From positions 4,121,474-4,185,473 of the forward strand of contig JAMKCF010000018.1 in the NCBI GenBank assembly GCA_023634235.1: a stretch of DNA of 64,000 nucleotides. Reading direction: 5' to 3'. Below the pieces are notes generated by a model, which made no database searches, was not told the DNA's origin, and worked only from the letters and a program-made list of their open reading frames with translations. Made by a program: the position numbers and the translations under genes. Each line of letters opens with the position of its first letter. The stretch's first letter is position 1. Of this stretch, positions 45,452 to 56,724 are shown in pieces. The stretch comes from Pisaster brevispinus (Eukaryota; Echinodermata; Asteroidea; Forcipulatida; Asteriidae).

Positions 45452-45812
45452 ATATATTAATTTTGGTTTTTACCCTACACCGATGTGTTAGCACTGTATA
45501 CTCAGTACTTTCCCGAGTTCTGTGAACAAAATCACAGGCATATTACTCGGGTGGGATTCGAACCCACGACCTTTGCAATTCTAGAGCAGTGTCTTACCAA
45601 CTAGACCACCGAGATTGCCCGTTAAATCGTTGCGGTACCCGCTGCTAAAATATAGGATTCGAACTGCCTCTAGCTGCCGGGCAATCTCGGTGGTCTAGTT
45701 GGTCTACCCAAGTAATATGCCTGTGATTTTTTTTTCACAGAACTCGGGAAAGTACTGAGTATACAGTGCTAACACACATCGGTGTAGGGCATAAAAACCT
45801 AAATTAATATTC
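45452..45812. mobile_element. Fold-back tRNA-SINE (inverted SINE pair)
   Basis: Outer arms of about 100 bp (45452-45552 and 45706-45812) are inverted copies sharing ACCGATGTG, CAGTACTTTCCCGAG and CACAGGCATATTACT. The left half holds a complete tRNA-like head on the - strand (45544-45614). The right half holds the start of the same head on the + strand (GGGCAATCTCGGTGGTCTAG from 45679) followed by an internal deletion. It looks like two head-to-head SINEs or a rearranged one. Confidence 0.75.
45544..45614 (-). repeat. tRNA-like head of a SINE
   Basis: On the - strand it starts TCTCGGTGGTCTAGTTGGTA (box A-like) and has box B GGTTCGAATCC near the end. The ends TCTCGG and CCGAG pair imperfectly, as an acceptor stem would. 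It sits inside a fold-back repeat and has a near copy at 46895, so it is a SINE head and not a functional tRNA gene. Confidence 0.75.
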
Positions 45813-46373
45813 TTTATCCCCGATGCAAAATTAACATCAAGAGTATAAACATGGTCATTTATCTAGAATTGCATGCATGAATCATCAAGTTTACAAGGGT
45901 ATTTCAGTTTAAATGTTTCGCGTTCCATCTTGTAAAAATAAAAAGCACCATTTTCTTTTAAAACAACAAATTTGGATTAGTGATTTTTCTTTTTGAAGAA
46001 AAGTACATGATTTAGTCAAGTTTGACTTGCTCATCTTTGAAAACAAGCCCTTCTGAATCATTCGTGTGCGTACAGAACTAAGGGACCACGGATAAATTAA
46101 GAAAGCGTTTACACGCGTCGCCGCATGGAGGCGTTTCAAAAGTGTCACGGCCCCGTGCAACCTTTGGATTTGCGTTCCAGTGATAGTTTGATACCCTCAT
46201 TACCGAACTCTATTGTCTGTGCCTTTTGTTGGTCGGATTACGTGTACAACACAGCTCACAAGTTGGCCACAAAGGGGTGAAGGATTAGCGTTTGCGGTCT
46301 AGCTCAGGTATACCGGACAATGGGTTGGACAGATGTATGGCCGTTCCCGTGACATAATTTATCCGAAAAATAG

Positions 46374-46480
46374 TATTAGCTGTTGCAAATTGCTTGCCAA
46401 TGACCAAAAGGACCTATGGTGTAAATGCAAAAAACTAGTTAGTGGCCTGACGTTTCGACCCTAGAAGAGTCTTTCTCGAA
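46374..46480 (+). repeat. Dispersed repeat with CCTGACGTTTCG, copy 2
   Basis: Aligns with 11829-11930 over AGCTGTTGCAAATTGC, CAAAAGGACCTATGGT and TTAGTGGCCTGACGTTTCG. The second arm of the fold-back is missing here. Confidence 0.65.
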
Positions 46481-46816
46481 GGATAAATGACAAGACTACA
46501 AACATAAACAGGTACATGTATACATTACTGATGTAACAAAGGCAGTCAAGTGGAAATAGATGATGGAGAGGAAAATACACGGAGAAAGCAGGAGGCTGAA
46601 CAGAAAGGAGGGTAACAAAAGGGAGGGGGATTGGGGGAAGGGGCTGGTTGACCACAAGAGGTGGGGAACACAAAGGACAAAATCAATGATGGGGAGAGGG
46701 AGATAAAGTAGTAATTTATCCCTAATTTATCCCTAAGATGTTCTTCGAGGTATCCTGAGGCAGGACATTTGCTAGCTCCTTTTTCTCTATGAGTGAATAT
46801 TTATTTTTTATTTTTT

Positions 46817-47100
46817 TCCCTTACACAGATGTGTATTAAGCACTGTATGCTCAGTGCTTTCCCGAGCTCTGTGAAAAAAAAATCCACAGGCAATCACTCG
46901 GGTGGGATTCGAACCCACGACCTTTGCATTGCTAGAGCAGATGTCTTACCACTAGACCACCGAGCTAGCCCGATGGCTAGAGGCGGGTTCGAATCCTTAG
47001 CAGCGGGTACTGCAACGATTTAATAGATGTAATATTTGCATCGGGAATGAACAAAACAAATAAAATTCTCCATCCCTGATGCAAATATTACATCTATTAA
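46817..47100 (-). mobile_element. tRNA-derived SINE with terminal hairpin
   Basis: The - strand element has a 71-nt tRNA-like head (46895-46965) with box A TGGTCTAGTGGTAAGACA and box B GGTTCGAATCC, then a tail shared with 45452-45552 (CTCGGGAAAGCACTGAGC). The other side (47022-47100) forms a hairpin with arms of about 27 bp around AATATTTGCATCGGGAATG. A second B-box-like word lies at 46987. Confidence 0.78.
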
Positions 47101-48140
47101 AGTGAATATTTAAATACAAAAAACCAACATACAAAATTCAGTATAGTGATAGCCTGAAAGAGTAAGTTTGTTCTACCTGGTCAGACTTTAAAAATAAAAC
47201 AAACAAAAAAAGTCAATGTGAGACTTGAGTGTACTTACATATCCAGTGATCCTATGTCTGTATGTGGGTCTTTCATCTATGGGAAACACCGTGACGACAC
47301 TGTCAGCGAGAGCACTTTTTATAAAAAGATGCGCTTGGACTGAAATTAAAACGGAACAGATATTATAGATTTTTATGTATTAGGGCCACTTCTATTTATG
47401 GTTTATGCTCAGACTTTATGAAGTACAATCCACAGCAGGATTTTGAATTTCTGTCACAGTCTAAACGCTGTTTTTGCGTTAGTTGACTGTAACAAAAGCT
47501 ATCCCGCCAAATTAAAACTGCCTCCATTAAGCGAGAGACGCGATTGGCTTAAGGTTTCAACTTTGCACAACCCGCCAACAAAAAAACCCAATATGTTTAG
47601 AGCAACAATGCTTGACCTTGAAATCAATGCTTATAGCAACAACGCATTACCTTGAATTTACTTTCCTAAGGTCACCGGCTTGCGCGTGCGTACGTGTTGT
47701 GTTACTGACCTATCCGACAAAAGTAACTCAAGGCCAGTTCGGTAACAAACAACAAGACACAGCCGTAGTGCATAGTACCTCGCTGAGCATAAGGCATTTT
47801 ATCATTAATAAATGAACAATAAAAGGAATTACTATTATCCTGTGCTGCTGCTGCTAAGTTGAATCATAATTTTATAAGAGGTGTACACTGGTTTTCTGCT
47901 ATAAAAAACGTGGTACATACTATGAATGCCAAACTGTTGGCACCTGGTTTTACAACAAACAAGAAAATTCACAGGAGCAAAAAAACCTAGAACTGGACAT
48001 TTTTCTAAGGCCAAATACCAACTTTTCCCATGAGTTTCCATGAGGTGTGACACAAGAATGCTGACTAGACTATGTGGCATCTTCTTGGATAAAAATCTGT
48101 GTGTCGTGATGTGCTTTATAACATTCTGCCCTGCCACTGA
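47101..48140. other. No gene recognised
   Basis: Non-coding in appearance. Two modest + frames between 47443 and 47815 show no domain. Confidence 0.45.
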
Positions 48141-48529
48141 CAGGGCTCAAATTTGGGGTATAATTCCACAAGACCGCAGGGCTTGTAGCTCAAAATGTTT
48201 ACCAGGCCAGAATTTATTTCACAAGACAAGAATCTTTATGAGAAAGAGTTTTCTACACAGTTTAACATGTAAATTGTTTTTGTTTGAACAAGCACTCTGA
48301 TAAGATTTTTCTCATTCGTCTTAATGGGTTGGTATATTTTGATACACAATAGAACCAGAGTCAAGGTCACCATTTGAACATAATTTCTTTCTGTTAAAGA
48401 TATTAAACAGTGGCTATTATTCAATTGAAAAAAAACAAGACCACCAGACTTGTCAGGTCATGAGTTCACTGGCCCCAGGCTAAAATCACTGGCCTCGGGC
48501 CGGCGGTCCAGTGTCAAATTGGAGCCCTG
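48141..48529. mobile_element. MITE, CAGGGCTC family, copy 2
   Basis: Left end CAGGGCTCAAATTTGGGG, right end AAATTGGAGCCCTG. The subterminal block GGCCTCGGGCCGGCGGTCCA matches copies 1 and 4. Flanks CACTGA and CACTGT agree at 5 of 6 bases. Confidence 0.72.
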
Positions 48530-48589
48530 CACTGTTTTATTGAGAATGTTCTTGACATCCTGAAATCAACAAACTAAAGTTGGTGCTCA

Positions 48590-49020
48590 CTTTTAATAAT
48601 TAGTGCATGCTTTTATTGCTTGCACTTATTCTTGAGCTCAATTCATTCTAATTGGAAAAGAATTGGACTGGGGTTGGTATTGAGTTGGTGTGAGTTAATA
48701 GTTTATATTGGAATACTGAATTTCCAATTGGAATAAAATCTCAGACCAACTCAGTCCAATTGGAAATCCATTTGGAGTCAGTTGGCTTGATTTAATTGAA
48801 TTGAAATTAGTTGGAATTTGTTTCTACCAATTGGAAATTGTACCTCCTAATATTATTTCCAACTGGAAATTGAATTTCCCATGGGTAAAATGTATTTTTG
48901 GGGGACTAACTGATTCCAATTGTGTCAAATTGGTTTTGGGCTAAAACACAATATTGGAAAAATTCCATTTGCTTTCAATTGGAATTTTGAATTGGAAATT
49001 TTGGTAAGGGACAACAAAGG
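48590..49020. repeat. AATTGG/CCAATT-rich tract (repeated at 51265-51697)
   Basis: About 430 bp with more than twenty AATTGG or CCAATT words in both orientations, so many segments can pair. The second copy lies in the duplicated unit. Function unknown; possibly a decayed fold-back. Confidence 0.6.
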
Positions 49021-49447
49021 TCCCTGTCTTATTTCCCCATTTATTTCAATTATATATAATTTCTTCACGAATAGTAGATATTAGGATTCGTCTGGGAAAA
49101 AATTGGAAAAAAGCCGATTTCAACTGATAATGGTAGGGGTGTCATCATTGACCAAAGAAAAAGTAAGGACCGATAAGGGGTGGGGAAATTGTTTATTTCA
49201 GGGGGGGGGGGGTCATTGAAACTAGTGGGTCATTGACCCAAATTTTGCTCAAAGTATGTTATGTATGGTATCAAATGAAAGGAAATTTAACTTAAAATAC
49301 TGCAAGTGATGTTTATTTTATCATCCTGTGAAAAGTTACACTTGATTGAAGACGTGGTGCTGGTTAACAAGGAATCAGCAAGCATTTTAATTTTGTTCAA
49401 TGTTATGTTGTGTTGAAGAGTCTTTGTAGAGATGGGAATCAGTGGGA

Positions 49448-49475
49448 CCATGGAGGTAGAAATCTACCTCCATGG
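49448..49475. repeat. Perfect 13-bp-arm hairpin (copy at 52124-52151)
   Basis: CCATGGAGGTAGA and TCTACCTCCATGG are separated by two bases. It is preserved in both duplicate units. Confidence 0.85.
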
Positions 49476-49647
49476 TGGGACTATATAACTAAATTAGTCC
49501 CAGTGGACATCATTCTATGCACATGATACAAACGTACCTGTCTTAAAGACGTGAGGGATCCACACAGGACTGGAAGCTGGGGGATTAATTACCCTGTAAT
49601 CTGATCCCACTGTCTTACATTACAGAAGTTTTTGTCGTTTATTTGTT

Positions 49648-50084
49648 AAAATAATAATACAAATAATAGTAATTATAATACTGGGTTCTTATATAGTGCA
49701 TTATCACACCCCTAGGGGCCTATCAAAGCGCTCATTATTTTTTTCCTGCAAGGTATGTGGAGCTACATTTTGAAGTATGAGACCTATTCCTTTATAGCAC
49801 CATGTAATGGTTTACGAGGTGCTGTGGCGCAATATGCTGCCGATCAAACCAGGAACACCGGGGCGAACCCTTTCTCTTTACGATAAGTGCACTGGGTTCT
49901 TTTACATGCATTAGACAACACATGGGACCTACAGCTTCACGTCCCATCCGAGTGACACAGCAATGTTATGTTTAAGTTTCTTGCTTAAGGACACAAGAAT
50001 GTCACGACTGGGACTCGAACCCACACTCTGCTAATCAGAAACACCAGAGCTTGTGTTCGGTGTTCTTATCCGCTCGGCCACGAC
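49648..50084 (-). mobile_element. tRNA-derived SINE, copy A
   Basis: The tRNA-like head at 50001-50084 on the - strand starts GTCGTGGCCGAGCGGATAAG and ends with box B GGTTCGAGTCC and CAGTCGTGAC; its 84-nt length with a long variable region suggests a Ser/Leu-type ancestor. The body includes CACTGGGTTCTTTTACATGC (read on +). The 3' tail on the - strand reads GCACTATATAAGAACCCAGT then an impure ATT run. Confidence 0.85.
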
Positions 50085-50189
50085 ATGCCAGGGAAGAGTG
50101 AAATCATACATGTGGCCCTGTGCAAGCAAGTCATGAGATGAGACCATGCACGACCACTAAAACCATTTTAATGGTTTTATATATGCATC

Positions 50190-50817
50190 TAACAGTTTTT
50201 TTAAAGAACATGCAAAGACAAAAATAGGATCGGGATGCTCTCAAAATGTTCAAACGCTTTCTCAAGAAGTTTTGGCAGCTATGAAGCTTCTCCCCATGTT
50301 GAGTGAGAATCATGTGTTGGAAGGCAAGCTTAAAAAACGTTTGAGGCGTCATGAACAGTTCTTTATAGAATTAATAGAAAGGAGAAAAGGGGGAGGTAGG
50401 AAAAATGAACAAATGGTGAAGGGCAAAAAGAGAAAACAGGTATGCGCGTGTGGTGTAGGGGTGGGGGAGGACAGAAAGGAGAGAGGGTGTGAGAAAAAAG
50501 GAAATTGTGTGCCTAGGCACTCGGGCGGTCTCTGTTTTTTTCTCACACCCCCTCCTTTCACTCCACCCCAACCCCACCCCCTACACACCTGTTCTTCTGT
50601 TGTTGCCCTCAACCATGTATGTACATTTTTCCTACCTCCCCATTTCCTCGTTTACTTTTGTATGAAAAACTGTATAATGACACCTCAAGCTTGCCTTTCA
50701 ACACTTGATTCCAACTCAAATTGTGAAGAAGAAGCTTCAAGCTTTTGAAGATTTTGAGTGCGTTTTGGTCCTCTTTTTCTCTCTGCATGTTATTTAAAAA
50801 AACTCACACTATTTTTT
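50190..50817. repeat. ~630-bp long fold-back, copy 1
   Basis: Arms of about 310 bp meet at a GTGCCTAGGCAC palindrome near 50510-50521. Pairings visible outward from the centre: GTGTGAGAAAAAAG with TTTTTTTCTCACAC, GGTAGGAAAAATG with CATTTTTCCTACC, GTGTTGGAAGGCAAGCTT with AAGCTTGCCTTTCAACAC, and CTCAAAAT on both flanks. Arm identity is perhaps 75-80%. The + frame 50272-50748 reads through the hairpin and is not a gene. Confidence 0.78.
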
Positions 50818-52310
50818 TAAGGCGACATATCGCCTAATATTCCACAAGACCGCAGGGCTTGTAGCTCAAAATGTTTACCAGGCCAGAATTTATTTCACAA
50901 GACCAGAATTTTTTTGAGAAAGATCGAGCTTCCTATAAGTAAATTGTTTTTAATTGAACCAGCACTCTGATAAGATTTTTCTCATTCGTCTTAATGGGTT
51001 GGTATATTTTGATACACAATAGAACTAGAGTCAAGGTCACCATTTGAACATGATTTCTCTCTGTTAAAGATACTACACAGTGGCTATTATTCAATTGGAA
51101 AACAAGACCGCCGGACTTGTCAGGTCATGAGTTTACTGGCCCAAGGCTAAAATCACTGGCCTCGGGGGCCGGCGGTCCAGTGTCAAATTCGAGCCCTGCA
51201 CTGTTTTATTGAGAATGTTCTTGAAATCCTGAAATCAACAAACTAAAGTTGGTGCTCACTTTTAATAATTAGTGCATGCTTTTATTGCTTGCACTTATTC
51301 TTGAGCTCAATTCATTCTAATTGGAAAAGAATTGGACTGGGGTTGGTATTGAGTTGGTGTGAGTTAATAGTTTATATTGGAATACTGAATTTCCAATTGG
51401 AATAAAATCTCAGACCAACTCAGTCCAATTGGAAATCCATTTGGAGTCAGTTGGCTTGATTTAATTGAATTGAAATTAGTTGGAATTTGTTTCTACCAAT
51501 TGGAAATTGTACCTCCTAATATTATTTCCAACTGGAAATTGAATTTCCCATGGGTAAAATGTATTTTTGGGGGACTAACTGATTCCAATTGTGTCAAATT
51601 GGTTTTGGGCTAAAACACAATATTGGAAAAATTCCATTTGCTTTCAATTGGAATTTTGAATTGGAAATTTTGGTAAGGGACAACAAAGGTCCCTGTCTTA
51701 TTTCCCCATTTATTTCAATTATATATAATTTCTTCATGAATAGTAGATATTAGGATTCGTCTGGGAAAAAATTGGAAAAAAGCCGATTTCAACTGATAAT
51801 GGTAGGGGTGTCATCATTGACCAAAGAAAAAGTAAGGACCGATAAGGGGTGGGGAAATTGTTTATTTCAGGGGGGGTCATTGAAACTAGTGGGTCATTGA
51901 CCCAAATTTTGCTCAAAGTATGTCATGTATGGTATCAAATGAAAGGAAATTTAACTTAAAATACTGCAAGTGATGTTTATTTTATCATCCTGTGAAAAGT
52001 TACACTTGATTGAAGACGTGGTGCTGGTTAACAAAGAATCAGCAAGCATTTTAATTTTGTTCAATGTTATGTTGTGTTGAAGAGTCTTTGTAGAGATGGG
52101 AATCAGTGGGACCATGGAGGTAGAAATCTACCTCCATGGTGGGACTATATAACTAAATTAGTCCCAGTGGACATCATTCTATGCACATGATACAAACGTA
52201 CATGCCTTAAAGACGTGAGGGATCCACACAGGACTGGAAACTGGGGGATTAATTACCCTGTAATCTGATCCCACTGTCTTACATTACAGAAGTTTTTGTC
52301 GTTTATTTGT

Positions 52311-52738
52311 TAAAATAATAATACAAATAATAGTAATAATAATACTGGGTTCTTATATAGTGCATTATCACACCCCTAGGAGCCTATCAAAGCGCTCATT
52401 ATTTTTTTCCTGCAAGGTATGTGGAGCTACATTTTGAAGTATGAGACGTATTCCTTTATAGCACCATGTAATGGTTTACGAGGTGCTGTGGCGCAATATG
52501 CAGCCAATCAAACCTGGAACACTGGGGCGGACCCCTTCTCTTTACGATAAGTGCACTGGGTTCTTTTACGTGCATTAGACAACAAATGGGACCTACAGCT
52601 TCACATTCCCATCCGAGGGACACAGCAATCTTTCTTGCTTAAGGACACAAGAATGTCACGACTGGGACTCAAACCCACACTCTGCTAATCAGAAACACCA
52701 GAGCTTGTGTTCGGTGTTCTTATCCGCTCGGCCCCAAC
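52311..52738 (-). mobile_element. tRNA-derived SINE, copy B
   Basis: Duplicate of copy A. The tRNA-like head is at 52655-52738, with box B changed from GGTTCGAGTCC to GGTTTGAGTCC and GGCCACGAC changed to GGCCCCAAC. Both changes would weaken it as a polymerase III promoter. Confidence 0.82.
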
Positions 52739-52804
52739 ATGCCAGGGAAGAGTGAAATCTATGACCACTAAAACCATTTTAATGGTATTCTATATAGGCC
52801 TATG

Positions 52805-53440
52805 CATCAAATAGTGAGAGTATTTTTTTAAAAGAATATGCAAAGACATAAAAATAGGATCGGAACGCTCTCAAAATGTTCAAACGCTTTCTCAAGAAGT
52901 TTTGGCAGTTATGAAGCTTCTCCCCATGTTGAGTGAGAATCGTGTATTGGAAGGCATGTTTTAAAAACGTTTGAGGTATCATATACAGTTCTTTATAGAA
53001 ATAGAAAGGAGAAAAGGGGAGGTAGGAAAAATGAACAAATGGTGAAGGGCAAAAAAGAAAACATGTATGCGTGTGTGTTGTGGGGGTGGGGGAGGACAAA
53101 AAAGGAGAGGGTGTGTGAAAAAAGGAAATTGTGTGCCTAGGCACTCGGGCGGTCTCTGTTTTTTTTCTCACACCCCCTCCTTTCACTCCACCCCAACCCC
53201 ACCCCCCTACACACCTGTTCTTCTGTTGTTGCCCTCAACCATGTATGTACATTTTTCCTACCTCCCCATTTCCTTGTTTACTTTTGTATGAAAAACTGTA
53301 TAATGACACCTCAAGCTTGCCTTTCACTACTTGATTCCAACTCAAAATGTGAAGCTTCAAGCTTTTGAAGATTTTGAGTGCGTTTTGGTCCTCTTTTTCT
53401 CTCTGCATGTTATTTAAAAAAAACTCACACTATTTTTTTA
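52805..53440. repeat. ~630-bp long fold-back, copy 2
   Basis: Copy of 50190-50817 within duplication unit 2, with the same centre (GTGCCTAGGCAC near 53132) and flanking CTCAAAAT words. Small indels break the + frame that is open in copy 1, confirming that frame is not maintained. Confidence 0.78.
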
Positions 53441-53461
53441 AGGCGACATATCGCCTAATAT

Positions 53462-53795
53462 CACAAGGCCGGATGGCCACTTCAAGGTGGGGGATTGGAT
53501 CACTTTACTGATTTGGGCTGTCGACTCAAATCAACTGTCACCAAGGGCACGTTGCCACCTACTCCTGGGGCTGAAACACAGGGTTACCCCCCTTCACAGT
53601 CCGTAAGGATGTAGGCATGGGTATCATCCACTAGGAGCCTGGCTGGTAGAGCAGAATGTATTACCTTCCCAACATTATATGAAACAATAGTGCCTTGCTC
53701 AAGGGCAGACGTGCCATGACCGGGATTCGAACCCACTCTCTGCTGCTGATAATACCAGAGCTTGGGTCCGGTGAACTAGACCGCTGGGCCATGAC
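53462..53795 (-). mobile_element. tRNA-derived SINE, copy C (diverged)
   Basis: The tRNA-like head at 53711-53795 on the - strand begins GTCATGGCCCAGCGGTCTAG and has box B GGTTCGAATCC. It is related to copies A and B through ACCAGAGCTTG and GTCATGACC-type ends, but the body differs. It abuts the end of the tandem duplication. Confidence 0.7.
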
Positions 53796-54171
53796 AAGCC
53801 ACATGTATAATTTCACTTTTCCCTCTAAAAACATAAACAGCTGGCAAGTCGTGTGTCTGTATGTGGAGTGTGCTGTGGGCATTGCTCTAATGAAGCAGAT
53901 AGAATAGATACAGAAGAACTTGGTAGCGATGAAGAGGAAACAGAATAATCAAGCCTTTTTTGTTTTGGCTAAACTTGTAGGGCCTATAATGAGCTTACTT
54001 TCATTTTAGCCTTCTAAGTAGTATTTCTGATCAACAAATTGTTTTATTTGTAATTAACATGCCTTGAACCATGTTGATATCAGCCTCCAAACAATGTGAT
54101 ACACTTTGATAATACATAGTAACGTATTACGGTAGTTTCAAGGTCTTCTTTACATAGAAACTGTGTAATGA

Positions 54172-54482
54172 GCGTGCCGATTCCTTGTTAACTAGCACAC
54201 GTCTTCAATCAGGTGTAACTTTTCACAGGATGATAAAATGAGAACAAACCATCGCTTCCAGCATTTTAAATTCAATTTCCTTTCATTTCATGCCAAGCGC
54301 AACATACTTTGAGCAAAATTTGGGTCAAAGACCCCCTAGTTTCAATGACCCCCCCCCTAAAATACTATTTCCCCAAAATACTATTTCTGTCGGTCCTTAT
54401 TTTCTTTGGTAAATAGTGACACCCATACCTACCATTATCAGTTGAAATCAGCTTCTCCCCAATTTTTTCCCAGATTTGCTAA
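54172..54482 (-). repeat. Inverted third copy of the 51750-52050 segment
   Basis: The reverse complement aligns with 51750-52050 (and 49075-49375): TTTCAACTGATAATGGTAGG, CACTGATT-type and TGATTGAAGACGTG blocks are shared. It is more diverged than the two direct copies, about 80% by eye. It forms a 2.7-kb inverted pair around SINE B, the fold-back and SINE C. Confidence 0.75.
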
Positions 54483-55740
54483 ATATATATGGCTAACTTG
54501 GGGTTACTAAAAGAAAATACACATTTTTGTTACAATATTCTTAATTCTCCCATATTTATACTTACAAAAAAGCACTTCTTCTGGCGTTTGGCAGGTGTCA
54601 TCTGTGACGAGGGGAAAGTGTCTGTTGATGGAGCTGAATCTGAAAAAACGTTGGGTTGTGTACCCACTGTTCCTGAACGTTCCAAGTCTGATTGTTGAAA
54701 TGAAGCTGTGATCCATGATCCAACGTCAGAATTTTCTTGAAGAAGATTGATGGGAATGTTCCAGACTTCCCTCTGCTGAAACTAGTAAGACAAGTAAACA
54801 AAAGATAACAGAAATTAAAATAGAAAAACATAATAATAGTCCTCCCATCACAAGAAGCTTTGATTTTTACTTCATGCTCTAAGTTTTGCCTGCGTCAAGT
54901 TGATACTGCTATGGACTCGGTAAGGCATAAACTTTGTTTATTGTTAAACTGTTTAATTAGTTCATTATTTTGACAATCATTTTTCCTGTATTTCTTTGGA
55001 ATTTCATTTCAAAAATTTGTATTTCTTAAGATCTCACTTAAAAATTCTGATAACCTTTGATTTATTTGATTATTAACTTTGTGTTTCTTAAACTTAATAG
55101 GCGGAACCTGTATTTTAATCAGTTGTTTTTATTGTTGTTTTATTTATACACAGGTTTTAAAGCCATTTGGATTTTAATCTGTAGCTTTCTTTGGCACTGT
55201 GTTTTTGTGTTTTGAATTGTTTTTATAATTTTTTAAATAGTTTTTTATCACCGAGTTCTGGGTTCAGTTTTTTAATTTGATCTTAGTTTAGGATTCACTG
55301 GGTTTTCTTTTGCTTAAGTTTAGGTTTCAAAAAGATAAATTTTTAAGGTCTAAAGGTGTTTTAATTGTTTTGTTACTATTTTTCATCACTGTATTTCAAT
55401 TAGGGGGGCCTACTGGTTTAGCATTTGGTCATTGATTTTTCAATCAATAAAGTTATTTTTTAATTTTTGTTTATTTAAAAGGAAACCTACATATTGAGTC
55501 TCTGTCCCACTTCTTGCATTACCTCACGTCTTGACCCTATTCGATCTTTACATTCATTGAGTTTTTCTTAAATGAGCTTCCCCAAGCAAGTGTTTAGTTT
55601 TATTTAGTTTATTCAAGCGGTCCATTTTTACAGGTTACACAAGAACACCAGCATCATCTTCAGGTAAATCCTAGTTAGCATCTGCTTGAGCCTGGGGGTG
55701 CTTCCATATAATATGATATCAGGCCTTGCTCTTAAACCAC
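54483..55740. other. No gene recognised
   Basis: T-rich on the + strand between 54930 and 55460. No domain, array or RNA gene seen. Confidence 0.45.
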
Positions 55741-56000
55741 CGGGCTAGTAAACTGTGCATTTTACTTGCCCCCAAGAAGTTTTAGTAGCCCAGATTTTAA
55801 ACATCATGTATCTTTCTGATGTATTAATGATTGATAGCGATCATGACCAATTTCATTCACACACTCAAAAATTAATAAACACATTTTACAAGTTTATTAT
55901 TCACACCTGAAAAGGAAGAAATGTGAGCATTTTAAGCAAGTTGGTTGCACAGGTTTTAGTAGCCCACAGGGCAAGTTGAGAAGTGGTGTTTACTAGCCCG
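55741..56000. mobile_element. 260-bp MITE, CGGGCTAGTAAA ends
   Basis: Left CGGGCTAGTAAACTGTGCAT and right GGTGTTTACTAGCCCG are inverted repeats; pairing extends about 34 bp with several mismatches. A lone related end (GTGGGCTAGTAAATG) lies at 14331. Confidence 0.65.
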
Positions 56001-56724
56001 TAGAAGTTTTTACTAGACAATGTACGCATGTTTATATGATGACACGTGTTGGGCATCCCTCCTGTCTGCATGTGATGCAGGTAGAGCTACCAGAGTGTAC
56101 ATGGTGGATGTATTTCAAATCAGAGTAAAACGTTGGTTAACTCCACCATCAATGAAATTAGGACATTTTGAAAACAAAACAATCTTGACTTACATGCGAT
56201 TTCCAGTTCTGCACAAACTTTACTCCCAGCCCGTTTTGCGGTATCATTTGTTTGATGTCTTCTTCTTCAGTGAGAAATGTCATAGCTTCTGCATCAATGT
56301 AGATTTCTAATAAAAAAACAAAAACATAAGCAACATTTCATCTAGTTATCATGATGTAAGAGTAAAATATACGGGGGCTTATAGGGTGGAAAACAGCATG
56401 CATTACAAGTACAAAGTTTTGTATTACGGGTAGGCCTTATATATAGAAAGTAATTTTTTTAACCGACACCTTTTTAACCTAAGACAGCCTGTCTGACAGG
56501 TATGTTGGACTTGGCGTATATAAATTATCACTGGTAATTATTTGTCACTTTACTGCTTTAAACAACCACACTTTTTCTTTTCAATAATCAAGGGGCAAGG
56601 ATAAAAACAAAATTAAACAAACAACTTTCACCCAGAGGACTGCCAAATCTATTCACTTGGAATAAAAACAAAAATAAGTTACAGCTAGAAAATAGGTACA
56701 GACAATATGATAATTGATATAAAT
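56001..56724. other. No gene recognised
   Basis: One 96-codon + frame (56020-56310) has no recognisable domain or splice evidence. Otherwise AT-rich. Confidence 0.4.

Larger units (their letters stand above)
48163..50837 (+). repeat. 2.65-kb tandem duplication, unit 1
   Basis: Aligns end to end with 50838-53461 in the same orientation, offset 2,675 bp at the start, roughly 96-97% identical by eye. It holds the right part of a CAGGGCTC MITE, an AATTGG-rich tract, a hairpin, a SINE on the - strand and a long fold-back. The breakpoint lies inside the MITE just after its left end. Confidence 0.93.
50838..53461 (+). repeat. 2.65-kb tandem duplication, unit 2
   Basis: Second copy of 48163-50837. 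It starts inside the MITE sequence ATTCCACAAGACCGC and ends at GGCGACATATCGCCTAATAT, where sequence switches to a different SINE. It contains the MITE remainder (to 51198), AATTGG tract, hairpin, SINE copy B and a second long fold-back. Confidence 0.93.

Noticed and set aside
46895..46965. Functional tRNA gene
   Set aside because: Box A and box B are intact, but the sequence is the head of a repeated SINE with a shared tail and near copies nearby, and the anticodon arm is poorly paired.
50272..50748. 158-codon frame with Pro- and Lys-rich segments
   Set aside because: Reads through a long fold-back. The duplicate copy at 52.8-53.4 kb breaks the frame with indels, so it is not maintained.
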